Part shown: positions 57,501 through 64,000 of the stretch, in pieces
How positions within the stretch are numbered: position 1 is the stretch's first letter
Layout: each line of letters begins with the position of its first letter
Assembly (NCBI GenBank): GCA_033064195.1
Contig: JARBJD010000140.1
Location: 1-64,000, forward strand
Origin: Blattamonas nauphoetae
Lineage: Eukaryota; Preaxostyla; Oxymonadida
Direction: 5' to 3'
Length of the DNA: 64,000 nucleotides
Program-made: the position numbers and the translations under genes
The notes under the pieces: model-generated
Seen by the model: only the letters and a program-made list of their open reading frames with translations
What the model was told of the DNA's origin: nothing
Databases searched by the model: none

Positions 57501-60500
57501 CAAGTTTGACGGAATCTCAAAAGCAACGGTTCATCATCGAGCTTCTCAAGCCATCTTGCAGATGGTTCAAATTCTGTGCAATATTCCACTTGAACCTGTG
57601 ACCACGGTCTTAATTCGAAGGAATTCGATGCAATTTGTTGCCGCGCAGGTTACTTCTTTCCCAAAAACGTTGAGTCGTAACCCTCCAAGGCCACTCTCTC
57701 CAACCGGATTGGCCAATCAGGATCGATTGAACGTCTCTGAAGTCAATTGGCATTTCTTCAAGCGAGGAGAGTTTGTGAACATTCTCAAACGTGTCACGCC
57801 AGACAACATTACAGGTGAACAGGTTGAGCTTCTTCAACCACTCTGTGAAATCATCGACCCTGTCTTGGAAACCAATCGGAAAGAAGTTGGGCAGCTCGGG
57901 ATGTTGTATACGTACATGCGCCAGCTCATGCAAACGTTTACTCTCCAACACAAATACTTCCCTACATTTCATTTCCTCATTCATGAACTCGCAACACTGG
58001 AGAGTGACAAGACGGTTTTGGAAGAGATGCAGATCACTGCGTCGAACGTCATGTTTACGATTGAGTCAATCATATCGTCGATGAAAATGGGAGGTTATTC
58101 TACCTCAAGACCCACTCTAGCCAGATCCCAACGACATTTGAAGTTCTCTCCCAATGTCCGCCAGAGTCCTTCTCGGACTAGTCCAGCCAGCCCACAAGTG
58201 CAGCAACCACGGAAACTCATGGAAGATCCTTTGTATGTGGACATCATGACGTCTTGGTTGTCAATGATCGATTGTGTCGATCGAAACATCGTTGACTGCT
58301 TCGGGGACTCCGTTTTAGCAGCTACATTCGCGACTTTTCAGGCCACGATGAATTATGACGAATGGGAATGGAATTTGAACGCCTGGAAAGATATTTTGAA
58401 AGCCATGGGGATCTCGTTTTCCGACGAATTTCCAATCGCTCAAAAGCCTGCAATTGACCCTCAGACACCCTTCCCAATCGTACCATCGGCACTGACAATC
58501 GATGTTGTCGGTTCGCCGTACGACTTCTCGGATCAGCTCGCTGCTCGAATGTCTGCTCAGTTCGTCCGGCCGATGTATCGTCCAATCTGGGCTGTCCTCA
58601 AGGGTCCGTCAAGCTTCTTCAAAAATCAAATTCAAGGTGTTCCTCCTGATGAATATCTCGTCCTCAGCAGCCTTGTCGCTCAATCGGGGAGTGAACAGAC
58701 AGTACAATGCATCATCGATCCAACAGGAACTGCTGCACACATCGTCATGAATTCTCTCAGGATCAAAACACATGTGGTGTTCACAAACATTCTCAGCACA
58801 AGTTTCTTCTCTGATGCCATCGATGCCCTCTTGTCTGGCCATCCTCTCCTTGTGGAGTATGTCGACCCATCTGTGAATTTGAATGGTGAGCGAGCAAGCG
58901 CATTGCTTCGAATGATGGATCAGCTCATCGAATGTGCACAAGGAAATCCGCTCCAGGATATCACAATCTCTGGAAAAACAATCGCATTAAAACAGGGATT
59001 CCGTTTATTTGTCTTTCTCAGAGGAGAAGTCACCCTTGTCCCACATCATTTCGAGAGTTTTCTCGATTCTTTATCTCGTCATATGTGCACAATCGTGAAC
59101 TGGGCACCATTCACAGTCGCCAGAACGTTTGGAACACTCCTCCAACATTCAATCATCCTTCCGATGTTCGACTCCAACGTCCTTCTTCGAAGAAAACGCC
59201 TGCTTTCTTCGATCCCGGCCAAGTTTGCGCAAGCTCACAGTCATCTGGATGACTTGGTGTCGCACATCTCTGTGATTCGTGTCTCGACTTTTCATCATCT
59301 TTCAAAACTCAGTTCCAGCTATCACGACTCACTCCGCCTCGCAAATCAAACAGTTCTTCAGACTCTTGGGGAAGTGATGATGACTCAAAAAGAGATTGAA
59401 TCCCAACCAGCCCTTCAAGCATTTGTGAAAGATCTTTATTCGGTTAACCAGCTCTTCACACGCGTGAATATCGAAAGGTGGCTGAACAAGATGACTTTGA
59501 AGAATATCATCATCCAACCATTCAGACAAACAGGGGCGCTTTCATCTTCAACATTCTTCACCGCTCTTTTTGATGCAATCGCGTACATGCTGCGCCACTT
59601 TGCTCTTTCATCTTCGCGATCTTCAGCTGAATCTGGATCGGAAAATGAGTTGCAGATGATGGATAACATCAAAAAATTCTCGCATATCGAGAAATTATCC
59701 CAAGCAGGGAAGTCCCAAAGCGGAATACGAAGCCTCCGTCAGTTTTTCCATGTCGAAGGCCCCGACCAGAAACCACAATTTGACTTTGACTTAAATGTCA
59801 TGAATGAGCGGCTCATGTCAATGCTGTTTGAGAACGTCTCAAGATCGATCCTGATGTTCCCGTCATCCAACGCAAAAACAACTATTCCTCTCCCGCACAC
59901 CAGAGCGCTCAACTTTCTTATGTCTTACAACACAAACATCCGAATCTTCATCCATCGAGGACGAATGCTCCAGCCTCCGCCAGGCTCCTTCACTCCTCCG
60001 CCTTACATCTCGCATCCCTTCACTTACCTCATCTCGCTGGACGACACGTTCATCCCTCGTCTTGAATATCAGCTCCCGTTTTTCACAATGCACACCTCTC
60101 ACTTCAAAGATCTTTTCAACACAAGTGTGAGCTTTCTGTCGGATATTGTTGGAACAGAAGAAGATGAAATCATCCACACTCGATTTGTGACATTAACGTC
60201 ATCTTCGATCCGACAGACGATGAAAGTACTGGATAAGCTGATTGCGACGAGGAAGAATCCAAACAGCGCTGAGGATCCAACCCAAGTCGGATTTGAGGAA
60301 TCGTTCAGAACCAACAGAGAAGCATGGGTGAATCTGATGAACCATCCTCACCCGGTCACCGAGCCCCTCCCAAACGATCTTGACAACATGCTCCTCCCTC
60401 TCGAACGGTTTATCATCTTCCGGCAGTTCATCCCCCACGAAGCGATGAATTGCCTCCTCCAGATGAGCGAAGTCTCCATCACAATTGCCAATCTCCCTCC

Positions 60501-63483
60501 CCATCCGCTTGAAACTGTGATCCGTCGATCTATCCTCATGACCCATCCCACCACTCTGCTGTACCTTGTTGCCCCGATCCCCATCCTCGATCTTGATATG
60601 CATATCAACTATGTTGTCCGAACAACGTATCCCGATCTTCCCTCCATCACCGCTCCCCCTCTTGCCGTTGCGACCATCCCAGCGTCTGCGGAGTCAGGTC
60701 AGCACACGGTCGTTGACTTCCTCGCTCCTCTCAATATTGTCAATAGCTTCTCGCTCTGGGGGCCGATCCCGAACTCATCTCTCACTCTGCCGTTCAGCAA
60801 AGCAATGATTGATGTGGCCACAACACAACTGAGAAATCCGGAAGGCACCATTCCACACTACTTTGAGCGCATGTTGTACCCTGAATCGCCGTCAGTTGTG
60901 GCAAATCAGCATTGGAGAAGCACACGTGTTGAACCTGTCATATCGTCGTTTCTACTTTCTGTATTAAACTCTTCGTTCTTCACGCATCGTTTCTTCTTGA
61001 CGGCTGACCAATTTACCATTCCGGTCTCGACTTATTCACTCATCTCTCCGCAGAGCTGGGTAGTGAAGCATTCATTTGAAACTGCAGGGAACAATCCTTC
61101 TTCACGATTCCCAGCTCGATCTCAGGCTCGCCACAGGCGTCAATTCTCAGGTTCTGTCCTCCCAGAGATGACGTACTATCGAAATGAACTGCAAAAATAC
61201 GTCGTTCGTGTCTCAATTTCGCAGAACGCGCTCAAACGCCATTCAGCTTTCGTTTACTCCAAGTCCCATCTCCGAAACAAATCGAATAATCCTGATCTCA
61301 GTCGAGATTCTCTTCTGCTCACCAATAATCGCTTCCCAATATATCCTCGTCGAAAGCTTGCCAGCACAAGACTCATTCTCCTCAGAAAGGAACAATCGAT
61401 GGGGGAACATGCACTCTATTCCTCGTCTTCACATGTCTGTGGAACCGTTCGTCACTTCCCGCGGAACTGGGAGCAACTGGAATTTCATGTTGAACTGGCT
61501 GAAGTCATTGGATGGATTCCACACCTTTATGAGTTCCAGCCATCGATCCCCGTTTGGGGTCGTTTTTGCTTCAATCTTTCAGTTGTTTTTGCGTTGTTTT
61601 CTCTTCGACTGAAGGCGAGGAGGTTGTTCCTTTCAGCTCAAACCGGAAAAGAAGGAAGTCTTTCGGAATCATCGCAGAACGGAATCTCAATAGAAGTGGA
61701 GAACGAGATGATGTCACAAGCAACTTTCATCAGGCTCCTTCGCAACTCTCATTCACTTGTCGAGACAGTCTTCAAAACACATCTCGGAACGGTCCGAACA
61801 CTCTCATCTGGGAATCCCAATTTCACAGACGAACGGAGAGAACAGCTGTTCAATTGTTGTTTTGCCTCTTTGTTTATGGAACTCAAAACAACCGTCCTGC
61901 AGGAATTTCTGCCACACATCCCTCCGTCGTCGCCGGACATCGAGGCACTCCTCCACCTTCTCAATGCCTATTTCGGGAAGAATATGTTCGATCCACAATT
62001 TGATTACCTCCATCCGGATGGGATTATTGATTCGTCTGATCCGAACAAGTTCACACTCCCAAAATCGCATAGTGGAGAATTGTTTGTGCGAAGAGAAGTG
62101 ATTAACCTAGTGAACGATGGGATCCCGCTGAGGTCAGGAACGAAGCTGATGGGTCTGGAGCAAATGCTGATGGACGCATCCACTATCACAATCATGAACA
62201 GAACGTACTCACTCGTGCAGAGCCTGTTGATGCACTCGAAAACTCAACGGACTCGAGAGAACCTTCTCCCGACTATCGATCCGACTGAGCCGGATGTCGC
62301 GGGAGAATCACCGGTCGCGGAAGTCATCCAACACCTTCCCCCAACAGGACACTATTTTGATTATCTCAACTTCGCAAAGAAGCTGCCAAATGAAGGACAG
62401 GTCTTCACTAGCTTCGTCGTCCAGGAGTGCATTCTGATGGATCTTGTCAACTCCCAGTTTCAGACAAGCATCGTCACGCAGAATCGGTTCAACCAGGGCA
62501 AGTCCGTCAATGGAGGGGTCTACCGAGAAACAGACAACGACAAGCCCGCTCTGATCTGTCATCCGTCCATCATCAACAGCTTGCCTCTCCCGCCCCATGT
62601 CTGTTTTTCGATGTCCGATATTGCGTCGTGGATTCAGGAACGACATGTCCTCATCAATCAGATCCTCCATTCGCCAAACTTCATGACCGTTTTCGACATC
62701 GCCCTGTTCCACTATCCAGGCTCGTTCTTGACAAGTGCGAAGTATGCATTCTACAATGAAGTGATTACGGATCACAAGAAAGGACTGTTTCAGGCAGCCG
62801 AACACAACCAATGCAACCTGACGTTGTCTCGACGCTTTTTGAACAACCAGATGGAGAAGCCGAACATCGACAACATCGGACTCAAATCAATCCACATCCC
62901 GTCGGTCTTCACTCCGCCATTTCCTCTCCCAGTGACTGTGACGAAGTTCCACCCAAACGTGTATCCCTTCTCGCAGGCTCTCTTGTCTATCACTTTTGTT
63001 CCACTCGATCCCTCCATGGGCAACGAAGAAATACTTAGAACAGTGTCCAACTCTCGCCTGTCACATGGTGCCTACATGACTGGAATTGGAATGTACGGGT
63101 TCGGATTCAACTTTGAAACAAATCGATTTGTTCAGATGACTGCGAATGGAATGTTGCCGCCTTCGTGCACTCAATACCCACTCGTTTGGGTGTCTCTGAG
63201 CTTCCCTTCGCCCTTCTACCATCCCAACCGTCAGTACACACCTTTCATTGACCTTTCTCCATTCACCAGTCCCCTTGTGACAGTCGGCATGTCCCAAATT
63301 GCTGACACCCTCGACACACAGACAACACGAGCTGATCCTTATCCCGTCCCACTTTTCAGCTCCGGTGCGTTGGACAGTCGTCTGTGCGATGTCGTTGTAC
63401 TCCACGAAGACTTCATTCAGTGGCATAACGCTGGTTGTTCTTTGTTTGTAGATTACACTCCCAAGTCCCTTCGCCCTTCGTGA
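42598..63483 (+). CDS. giant dynein heavy-chain-like protein with degenerate motor (6961 aa)
   Basis: One uninterrupted frame of 20.9 kb, about 2400 residues longer than usual dynein heavy chains. The tail spans about residues 1-2500 and contains a C2H2-type finger at 1368-1391. AAA1 begins with YGFEYLG at 2523-2529, but the expected P-loop is replaced by SGISPFYV (about 2605) and the Walker B Asp-Glu by MWGVVEGLSN (from 2654). AAA2 keeps GPPGCGKT at 3116-3123, LNPSTLSRNELYG, and the VSFPPSVRFIIETDSL stretch near 3400. The AAA3 (LGYTSADM, about 3760) and AAA4 (LISPLHLITQNEVG, about 4200) P-loops are lost, although LFIDDVASLD near 4260 marks AAA4. A stalk-like helical region lies at about 4720-5150. 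AAA5 is marked by CIIDPTG at about 5371 and is followed by AAA6-like and C-terminal sequence. It probably acts as a non-motor or ATP-regulated structural protein, perhaps like DNHD1. Confidence 0.88.
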   Translation: MEDYISSILHELSKDSPFELTSYLRSDFLQFCEGKLPSLSFSLSRPNHSSSTSQPLSSSRSITHLTLLLENANYPMHVPTPESTLLTLVPSPNPQSFTRNSQLQSLPTLKSLRSSVPTSDPFQSTSNLNTKLYETSVIAIQETLFARSVTGNTASSPERAADQIIFPLRSGFSSFPLLCNPSLISDFCPDFANGFKKVCHGHIQPFYVEICQDLLQQSRFLSPELAIKQSPPSRNESIGNIDPTYSTVTDMYRLITCGRLYDCEKNTIDTKTIEEIVTNQYELNPMIVAKELGYLFIYLVSVGFFLCTNTIVQTEHEEPQIIHLSSCAPYTFPSPEKIIQEAQDVVTKHISTGTPLFLSSFLTIDLIDLSTHISEALHLLNDTKTLFQKLDSNGLVPLSSLEDPFAQAPSPTSSEEQIELSKQIKLFELPQIHSPGSEHVLDDFSPDEVHRDTIYASHTFSLTHMHQPNTPSLASLSEMEQEAGFVSHPILSLINTSLTRVAFFSSFIEDLTEYLQIPLFSEPEYLSLVSSLKMVYLQTMNALKLCHAMSAEMFIETQKILKSAMLELENKLLLAYQARLSQLSFPNRPAVMTKAGNPIKVLISEWMSIAETVPKKPYALQSFIVNTGLVCANALIHYSSTLANILNPSVPVVEHLIDMAALTSSFRSRYSTPSQFTPRRRTIAPAFTTMSSPVVSYYHISPSPDSIFDMGPIPTFSPPPVSDFFLRQIPESVSTVLSLQQIEDVDMDPTEFLKVLQQTVIHAKTIFQSNDPRQKLLASLNIAAKKLNDSVKSMKAAVQFKIVSHLTQWRTDWNAQRDEQQMIPIFQNGSSVQAMDNEVSEDVFGSKFMDSVENAVFNDRESREKEVPWMDVGVTFLNYPFELIRIHRLVRSNRSIQHLLPSKTEIVQAILFTESYEELVDIITKIDSAFSDLPHQFARLFRVPILFLMRMGEYDVLKMSYHDPLTESIFDIGPSRTLIFNLHQQITNMMLAIDSQIMSLARLNFAKSSSETTLESHENAGETGISKMLQYAQDTSNSIIETLHDVFNLTLTTINTLCHSYNSIVKKDPSVPVEQTLLSTFDQSGQDRFEPFVFYGNKGVFETYVTETRRIVEAYWGLYINALHHSMLTTFRYLTFLFTPTITREEIDEAKAYPQMEVHVTFVNNTFRIVPTSVEVTNFLTKAVSKFNLFLNFFPVWDFDYLAKHWRVFQEGPSRIATPTMPNVEHTVWTEVSSSLPLIKETFIYLGSVPHIPPVTVSLMNRFGVLDPFLRLDQDEIFRKLPLLLHSTPYQKDFTTFALPTSFTPIIEEERRATELELVAELENHTTQSIFRKLISSANLMYHVVPSSFVADDTSPFTFYPDERPYICSLCHCSFGSLVSYTNHIHANRSHHTELENQTVILQALKQYLIRSMERIALWKELIIQVNAQFGNQKNPLIPEPTKVVNISSRFKSILVSLFSPVQLTYTIQINFTSMFLGQVYELIDTTFKNYERQYINNIELYSARIAAPLLNSLVDINLVNPEKTEHQHNTTVLLTRDTMNEVSMMMKQIEAIAAHQSTFEQNFAVLEEFITDLVPLCPSTAKKLRSNSLQLVRLNEQLLAVSSIKPILLTKQSQISEQLLTSSNTMRLSLDVLCLGFDSVKTLFETAPSKIVSVANRQQYIVAFLTPAFVHAKYLHDMNKQVSLLGSPVSSHHRFMIVCASLRYYCTLFHHYPHFLNFVDQLRQIRFNDLDKEDQYQRFSHFRVVLERLQTIRVSVSPPLQRSHLHKQFKAEVHKLKVVFQTLFPIDQLEFKPRHWVQLATDLNLLDLLNSTVSQNDGTEKSPKMGAILDSDVHKRISAIISVKGRARIEAKIEEQLTNIQYVWENENKLLLTPKKHTIKFEANIKLEGMDYSAYVVKEDSIRFIIHQAQRTIDELQSLSSSKHSHPFIKRIQKILSTLLDITAPLTQFMKAQRIFILLLNFFSSSRNSSAVQNPYNEFLGSCYIWNHILLEIKHNPAPFHSFVEGKFIRQVLTHTYVQFQDILGDLDSFIDAEKRTFPILNLLPEDHVIALLSYVDSPADFQHLLPTILPNTTSFSYTSSPQPLETILTSTGSPHIVADSFSPHQITNEGSQPFFLPTNPDAVFTNFDDLEADLDFVQPNDAMTRRDSIAVSPANSPFSLQLGNGHPPKPNETLNFAPMQNSFYNSPHHTSQSYLVDGVYGTLGEYLHFHTPIKFVPGGDNVRFLVEIRNAVRTVVKTQSVNALFSFPTAFFPEVLDKKLTSTELYKTKKATVRMSQSSLEHMDPVGMIVSLFVNLASVDTQFSAKDFVKFLQDSIAQSVFFAFYSVWSYLIHFQLNTLSADLSKNLYFEDFIKDDSLGVSTIDAFLKNISNRHDSPFTFGDGLNIPIELQMKMIERFLVKTVKVFQGLVRVLRSPLEIVKAEQAILATLNVLSVFSFFHHYPIGGRSISFETCGYIITTLPVTIVESSSFITGRTKELYGHLLEPPISIPPPPPILTGVWESPYDATKATVYFDTAEVQYGFEYLGLKMSTLDSWNIASRINPPKQFDDAIHNETLTLFFRSTEFWTNVARCIQSISPPSFNTQQSSKKGDVERSRSFAIISGISPFYVFDRLHEFGAICGKNIRHLMLSTETVSPNTLPEFISAIVTYGMWGVVEGLSNLSENFVASLSSILSSLLDATRDNLSSIQFPDGNHVKITSGFYLFTATVSSSEVPELPTELRRYFHSVTAHSQHIAHRLYVHFTLDGLLYAYQITERVEALLEELRSGIIHSSLVQDGLITHLCHNVPTYLELIAKSILPSIEALEGISNLQLLHPLLLFLKKMSTMDNQDFLSSDASLSSSSNYRQLKDKLSDIFTFVVENLAVATCLWEYLRVFLSEDELPGMMCILLASFPEIGDIYSDNIENPTQSLQQNAQDASQWYLKGISTEIKYQEELSEFIAHLFVGPISYNSMYPSILEGLTTLTHESLPIIDQFVALVERTTGHDEVSKFTEALSFMSEDTPEMGSSQKSSGKVVVQSLFEQNILDSDRVYLEASSADVTDDKLKYYSPREASKTEDRVIFDQLAAVHTNYSTKNIISSHFMDLDNALHHPLWTASPLTKRSITSDSPLILVGPPGCGKTFMMHILSLAQNAKGINAKIIHLNPSTLSRNELYGSFTSGANLITDTIGSDTFPLRQDVDEHIDIFESNPGFTFEGSIRKTTKPRNRSLNNQKMVWNRGIVEILADQIARLGDKSNNPIYFIIDSSLSNRSSPTTYAGLNSSTSRAIGRETRIDRKNQQSNDAMKWGELLYPLLSHSTRLEDHIKRSLYLSFIRQAAHSEYFRQTGLLEDSASNIRNRKDSLFKRAVSVLLANDPRFEGVEDPEYYPVFSNDYSPGEETLLDSLHDLHRSIRSLSLSNNNRVSFPPSVRFIIETDSLENIPYYLLRSCRILTVPSSLLIHPVVSLSTRSLTSTDPRYARAFLYVTQIVSSQYILHRPVSASYLFSPRFICIMYKTISNAVTLFLHWLRIAYDFLQSCTVPDPRRARVVIDRSAVDNHIERFFLHSLTLFTTIFVTLIDKISLAIASENPHKGSHGQPETIDWTHAIENSIVYSLYWGTGGHLFHIHEFRQLYSDRLCALLSKPPIFTQGDTFQHMTSNSTVREDVRAMNGYLDLENHGLYTRESLYSYCVNSMDGTWLTFNRLLKKQKQQKEQLVRHQSHQANLSAPSQYSGLRGKSTLSDSTLMTRDAFMDIMSDMQLMIAPYSHVISLYLSSHTSIMLGYTSADMMDIISQSIVRTPHTHMSSLDNTYQLFDLNVTSRTTVTDFHRLLAQFREKVSRSRQRFINQFETTLTQITPKQIVPNSGDSVSTENHSIAFTYSEQSSPLNRPFTMSTHPITANDTSITYDEINRSVGAMLLHISLSTPLPEFILSEIRSIINKTTMVLNPSTDTCQYTRDTLSLIVTVPRSIYTLLPHRFAHKLPLITTPSPSVSELLFIFNRYFSQKLQSIITVGTESIELPQPYLRVPSITLMLCMFLGCFQVSMNSRHLNFFRHMLPSLLLFPPTIKHGLEILSLICSAIATNPQIKGSRAAIAIEWIKSARDVFGMRCSQAEKVRLDLIIVFFGSHIIDSSSFEIRRLRALIRHLCTYDTLLGEEILFLEEHKSEDYHRFIQLYDSVDVSMGQYLQRQNNPFVLSTFNESTGIRLFRVKKSLERHHVFLISPLHLITQNEVGIVVSMTGYANYHLRIKSSLIHFLDQLRSIIHLLLETDRHVVVSLFIDDVASLDKSMSIYRAHQQESSRPLISQQIPGLSQTTTKAGSIRGSERIQCTDDRIISHTTPNHNSLTVKDVSDYLLALVSSSTFVPMIFSENEVQAMNDHLLARDIIPANATLHTYLQAQIRTHLRLLFVAGVVEPSLETDTVVNELRRHLSPPMNSVGSSPSSRKSPRIPPQKAHTSAIMYSPCLDQFEWFIENAHFVRIDNLPFNSLVRKAFAYVPPRFPVKLAYHAKKATKRKGKGEEVFPFVRNDLSDYLLTLGGSPIDHLNTNLSLTDRFWTEDLSEANEYNIDIINKPEPKHECQPRSLAIDDIGSNPTGHSRQDPFPKRVENKPTFPPLTHPPVTQLPIGPGLLTTYTIRVLKTKPSLSSVPTARRILPTQSSQANLYVIRPLTRSSSQLGLSSSYSLYQQPSFQIDDDDDQWYTKSVSPLPEEPSFPTSPSPNMVMEQAQRNNTSYRRMQSLVKLEMHSFDNELELRLRDTLMTFTDHSDNFDLIHSLFDQSRKALDEFYDQVQKLNLSTEDPKSEKMLNSMKGVGMYMIRPLVLIFNTMKTRCDYFSLSFTSTTSVTHRVPFIPNSFLPKLVHTTFEIAVHRLQKLVDFRQTLVNLVNRYHSHHQHLQSEPEHIETQLNGDSRLGLKSNLLKHRYNLCKSLVEAQKSQHDALQKQTERVFNQFQKIQVIRCELESNFQKETLMEHQSLADIRKRLTPSKFDGISKATVHHRASQAILQMVQILCNIPLEPVTTVLIRRNSMQFVAAQVTSFPKTLSRNPPRPLSPTGLANQDRLNVSEVNWHFFKRGEFVNILKRVTPDNITGEQVELLQPLCEIIDPVLETNRKEVGQLGMLYTYMRQLMQTFTLQHKYFPTFHFLIHELATLESDKTVLEEMQITASNVMFTIESIISSMKMGGYSTSRPTLARSQRHLKFSPNVRQSPSRTSPASPQVQQPRKLMEDPLYVDIMTSWLSMIDCVDRNIVDCFGDSVLAATFATFQATMNYDEWEWNLNAWKDILKAMGISFSDEFPIAQKPAIDPQTPFPIVPSALTIDVVGSPYDFSDQLAARMSAQFVRPMYRPIWAVLKGPSSFFKNQIQGVPPDEYLVLSSLVAQSGSEQTVQCIIDPTGTAAHIVMNSLRIKTHVVFTNILSTSFFSDAIDALLSGHPLLVEYVDPSVNLNGERASALLRMMDQLIECAQGNPLQDITISGKTIALKQGFRLFVFLRGEVTLVPHHFESFLDSLSRHMCTIVNWAPFTVARTFGTLLQHSIILPMFDSNVLLRRKRLLSSIPAKFAQAHSHLDDLVSHISVIRVSTFHHLSKLSSSYHDSLRLANQTVLQTLGEVMMTQKEIESQPALQAFVKDLYSVNQLFTRVNIERWLNKMTLKNIIIQPFRQTGALSSSTFFTALFDAIAYMLRHFALSSSRSSAESGSENELQMMDNIKKFSHIEKLSQAGKSQSGIRSLRQFFHVEGPDQKPQFDFDLNVMNERLMSMLFENVSRSILMFPSSNAKTTIPLPHTRALNFLMSYNTNIRIFIHRGRMLQPPPGSFTPPPYISHPFTYLISLDDTFIPRLEYQLPFFTMHTSHFKDLFNTSVSFLSDIVGTEEDEIIHTRFVTLTSSSIRQTMKVLDKLIATRKNPNSAEDPTQVGFEESFRTNREAWVNLMNHPHPVTEPLPNDLDNMLLPLERFIIFRQFIPHEAMNCLLQMSEVSITIANLPPHPLETVIRRSILMTHPTTLLYLVAPIPILDLDMHINYVVRTTYPDLPSITAPPLAVATIPASAESGQHTVVDFLAPLNIVNSFSLWGPIPNSSLTLPFSKAMIDVATTQLRNPEGTIPHYFERMLYPESPSVVANQHWRSTRVEPVISSFLLSVLNSSFFTHRFFLTADQFTIPVSTYSLISPQSWVVKHSFETAGNNPSSRFPARSQARHRRQFSGSVLPEMTYYRNELQKYVVRVSISQNALKRHSAFVYSKSHLRNKSNNPDLSRDSLLLTNNRFPIYPRRKLASTRLILLRKEQSMGEHALYSSSSHVCGTVRHFPRNWEQLEFHVELAEVIGWIPHLYEFQPSIPVWGRFCFNLSVVFALFSLRLKARRLFLSAQTGKEGSLSESSQNGISIEVENEMMSQATFIRLLRNSHSLVETVFKTHLGTVRTLSSGNPNFTDERREQLFNCCFASLFMELKTTVLQEFLPHIPPSSPDIEALLHLLNAYFGKNMFDPQFDYLHPDGIIDSSDPNKFTLPKSHSGELFVRREVINLVNDGIPLRSGTKLMGLEQMLMDASTITIMNRTYSLVQSLLMHSKTQRTRENLLPTIDPTEPDVAGESPVAEVIQHLPPTGHYFDYLNFAKKLPNEGQVFTSFVVQECILMDLVNSQFQTSIVTQNRFNQGKSVNGGVYRETDNDKPALICHPSIINSLPLPPHVCFSMSDIASWIQERHVLINQILHSPNFMTVFDIALFHYPGSFLTSAKYAFYNEVITDHKKGLFQAAEHNQCNLTLSRRFLNNQMEKPNIDNIGLKSIHIPSVFTPPFPLPVTVTKFHPNVYPFSQALLSITFVPLDPSMGNEEILRTVSNSRLSHGAYMTGIGMYGFGFNFETNRFVQMTANGMLPPSCTQYPLVWVSLSFPSPFYHPNRQYTPFIDLSPFTSPLVTVGMSQIADTLDTQTTRADPYPVPLFSSGALDSRLCDVVVLHEDFIQWHNAGCSLFVDYTPKSLRPS

Positions 63484-63529
63484 TAATAATACCTTCATCA
63501 TTTTGTGATGCTTAACCTTCATTTGTGGA

Positions 63530-64000
63530 TCATTTCCTTTGGATATTGTCCCTCATCCACGTTGGTGTATCTTCTTTCGGTAGCAATTTATATTGTTTCA
63601 CATATGCACTTCTTCTCTTCTCATCGTCTCCGACTTCCAGGTAGACTTTGAGAAGTGTGGTTTCTGTTCTAGACGATAAAACAATCAGCCGTTTCGACGA
63701 ACAAACTTGTTTTGGACAAATATTCAATAGCTGCAATTAATGAAGATGGTACGGCATTCCCTCCTGAGATTGGCCTAGATCGTCCCAACATAAACTTCTG
63801 AAGGTTCACTTTCTGAGAAATTCGCAAAAATGAAGAGGTATCGATCAACATTCGATGATTTTGGCATATTCTTCACGATTTCCGAGGAAAGTTACACAAA
63901 ACCCTGGACTTTGGAGTGCAAATGTGGAACAATTTTTGAAAACTTGGGAGCGTACCCCAGCTCCTAAAAAGGAAGTATCTCTATTTTTTTGTGAACTTTG
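63530..64000 (-). CDS. 3' part of an unidentified multi-exon gene, cut by right edge
   Basis: On the minus strand the last exon ends at 63530 and reads LLKVYLEVGDDEKRRSAYV...PTWMRDNIQRK. It is preceded by at least one intron with GTTTGT...CTAG ends at about 63,710-63,673 and by further coding-like stretches up to the window edge (for example RSQVFKNCSTFALQSPGFCV at about 63,900-63,950). I could not build one consistent frame through all pieces, so the exon structure is unresolved. The family is not recognised. Confidence 0.45.

Noticed and set aside
1-64000. CRISPR arrays, operons with ribosome binding sites, rRNA genes
   Set aside because: The DNA is eukaryotic; no spaced direct repeats or rRNA-like sequence were seen.

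Overview
The window is nuclear DNA of an intron-bearing, single-celled eukaryote with the standard genetic code. The set of kinesin-8, CEP41 and a dynein heavy-chain relative points to a flagellate. Very short spliceosomal introns (many 31-51 nt, donors mostly GTNTG or GTATG) and a virus-like Polinton fit a metamonad. An oxymonad such as Blattamonas or Monocercomonoides is my best guess, but the sequence alone does not prove it.

Layout. Positions 1 to about 12,050 hold the right-hand part of a Polinton/Maverick-like element that runs off the left edge. It has a protein-primed DNA polymerase B, a DDE integrase, a packaging-type ATPase region, small hydrophobic proteins and several unassigned genes. 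The polymerase and integrase frames look whole; several other genes look decayed. From 12,050 to 14,500 lies a transposon graveyard: a fold-back repeat, the tail of a Merlin/IS1595-like transposase, and a pogo-like DDE transposase remnant interrupted by a 606-bp MITE with TA target duplications.

From 14,946 onward the DNA is ordinary host sequence, densely packed: ribosomal protein uS2 (RPSA), an unrecognised 795-aa gene, tRNA-Thr(UGU), a kinesin-8, CEP41, ribosomal protein eS4 (RPS4), proteasome beta-1 (PSMB6) divergent by 33 bp from the oligosaccharyltransferase catalytic subunit STT3, a coiled-coil protein, a Cys-rich protein, a two-RRM PTB/hnRNP-L-like protein, an unrecognised 1105-aa helical protein, histone H3 and a 20.9-kb single-exon gene. 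A gene on the minus strand is cut by the right edge.

The most striking item is that 6961-residue protein. It can be followed along a dynein heavy chain (tail, AAA1-AAA6, stalk, C-terminal region), yet the nucleotide-binding motifs of AAA1, AAA3 and AAA4 are not recognisable. AAA1 is the main motor site of normal dyneins. Only AAA2 keeps a clean Walker A motif. The tail also carries a C2H2 zinc finger. It looks like a dynein-shaped scaffold rather than a motor, comparable in concept to the atypical vertebrate protein DNHD1.
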